A DNA stretch of 64,000 nucleotides from Novosphingobium resinovorum (lineage in GTDB: Bacteria > Pseudomonadota > Alphaproteobacteria > Sphingomonadales > Sphingomonadaceae): positions 2,046,001 to 2,110,000 of the forward strand of contig NZ_CP017075.1 of NCBI RefSeq assembly GCF_001742225.1. Reading direction: 5' to 3'. The notes beneath the pieces were generated by a model. That model did no database searches, was not told the DNA's origin, and was given only the letters and a program-made list of their open reading frames with translations. How positions within the stretch are numbered: position 1 is the first letter of the stretch; each line of letters opens with the position of its first letter. This document shows, one piece after another, positions 63,277 through 64,000 of the stretch. The translations under genes and the position numbers were made by a program.

Positions 63277-64000
63277 CTACATTAGCCGCGAGGGCCGCCT
63301 GAGGTCGAGAGTGTAGGGAAATTCACTCGGCAGCTCCTCCGCAGGCACCGGCAGCGGCCCCGGAGAGTGGCCGTGATCCTGGAACCGCGCCTTGCGCCGG
63401 GCCTCGGCCTCGTAGTCGTTGACCGGCACCGTGTCGTAGCTGCGCCCGCCCGGATGCGCGACCTGATAGACGCAGCCACCCAGCGAGCGGCCGTTCCACA
63501 AGTCGTAGATGTCGAAGGTCAGCGGCGCATGCGGCGGCAGCATCGGATGCATGCTCTCCGACGGCCACCACGCCTTGTAGCGCACGCCGCCCACGCCTTC
63601 GCCGTGCGCCACCTTGGTCAGCGGCACGCGGCGGCCGTTGCAGGTGATGACGTGACGGCCTTCGACAAGCCCTGTCGCCTTGACCTGCAGGCGCTCGGTG
63701 GAGCTGTCCACGTAGCGCACGGTGCCGCCGATCGCGCCGGTTTCGCCCAGCACGTTCCACGGTTCGAGCGCGTGGCTGATCTCGAGGTTGACGCCGCCGC
63801 CCTCGACCTCGCCGTGGACCGGGAAGCGGAACATGCGCTGCGCCTCGAACCACGACGGGTCGAAGTCGTAACCCGCACGGCGCAGGTCATCCAGCACGTC
63901 GAGGAAATCGGCCCAGACGTAATGGCCGAGCATGAAGCGGTCATGCAGCTGCGTGCCCCAGCGCACCAGCGGCCCTTCCACCGGCTCGCGCCAGAACCAC
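63277..64000 (-). CDS. DUF2126 transglutaminase-family protein (C-terminal part)
   Basis: The window holds the last 240 residues of a protein that continues beyond 64000. The visible part begins [20 protein letters not shown], followed by [20 protein letters not shown] and [22 protein letters not shown], all characteristic of DUF2126. The full family protein is about 1100 residues with an N-terminal transglutaminase core, which is not seen here. It is the first gene of the operon with the ATP-grasp/alpha-E fusion and the second transglutaminase. Confidence 0.9.
   Translation of the reverse strand, partial: WFWREPVEGPLVRWGTQLHDRFMLGHYVWADFLDVLDDLRRAGYDFDPSWFEAQRMFRFPVHGEVEGGGVNLEISHALEPWNVLGETGAIGGTVRYVDSSTERLQVKATGLVEGRHVITCNGRRVPLTKVAHGEGVGGVRYKAWWPSESMHPMLPPHAPLTFDIYDLWNGRSLGGCVYQVAHPGGRSYDTVPVNDYEAEARRKARFQDHGHSPGPLPVPAEELPSEFPYTLDLRRPSRLM

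Overview
The window is 64 kb of GC-rich DNA with short intergenic gaps. It most likely comes from a sphingomonad alphaproteobacterium (Sphingomonadales, Novosphingobium/Sphingobium-like). The reasons are a NepR/EcfG general stress response locus beside an HWE histidine kinase, EcfG-type promoters (GGAAC-N16-CGTT), a complete alphaproteobacterial-style division and cell wall (dcw) cluster, a meso-DAP-type MurE, a GlsB-type membrane protein under an EcfG promoter, and two families of intergenic palindromic repeats. The genus cannot be fixed from the sequence alone. No insertion sequence, phage, CRISPR array or rRNA was seen. One tRNA gene, tRNA-Ala(CGC), is present.

Layout. 1-1800: an LpxH-like metallophosphoesterase (5' end outside the window) overlapping a GT4 glycosyltransferase. 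1938-6216: a PilZ protein, a CHASE/HWE kinase, nepR-ecfG and an MFS transporter. 6484-8908: Fe-superoxide dismutase, a small lipoprotein, a GlsB/YeaQ-type protein with a clear EcfG promoter, and a TonB-like protein. 9159-10834: an Rrf2 regulator, a YezD-like small protein and a TauE/SafE permease, probably a sulfur module. 10992-15053: an archaic-type chaperone-usher pilus operon with two spore-coat-U subunits. 15259-21142: an MFS transporter; an operon of DUF1214-like protein, sulfotransferase and zinc alcohol dehydrogenase; and an SBF-type transporter. 21159-30339: an epimerase, proB, obgE, tRNA-Ala, a lipoprotein, a Bax-inhibitor-1-like protein, proC, a YbjN protein and a large TPR/SPOR protein.

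30576-49948 is the dcw cluster on the minus strand, in the order mraZ-rsmH-ftsL-ftsI-murE-murF-mraY-murD-ftsW-murG-murC-murB-(DUF4262)-ddl-ftsQ-ftsA-ftsZ. Most junctions are 1-4 bp stop/start overlaps, so the genes look translationally coupled. The cluster runs from a phased GGGA array upstream of mraZ to an intrinsic terminator after ftsZ. The only unexpected member is a DUF4262 gene coupled on both sides.

50303-58610 holds two envelope proteins, a cysteine synthase, a 2Fe-2S ferredoxin, an AlkA-like glycosylase, an OmpA-family protein, pterin carbinolamine dehydratase, ccmAB, a second sulfotransferase and a carboxymuconolactone decarboxylase-like protein. 59067-59513 is an unrecognised Cys-containing protein behind a good Fur box. 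59741-64000 is a transglutaminase / ATP-grasp-alpha-E / DUF2126 operon of the type predicted to make or process an unknown peptide. Repeats are a notable layer of the window: five roughly 110-140 bp elements with GCCCACCCC/GGGGTGGGC ends, and five palindromic elements built on CCCGGACTTGATCCGGG or CCCAGCGAAGGCTGGG arms. Several of the latter abut or supply stop codons.
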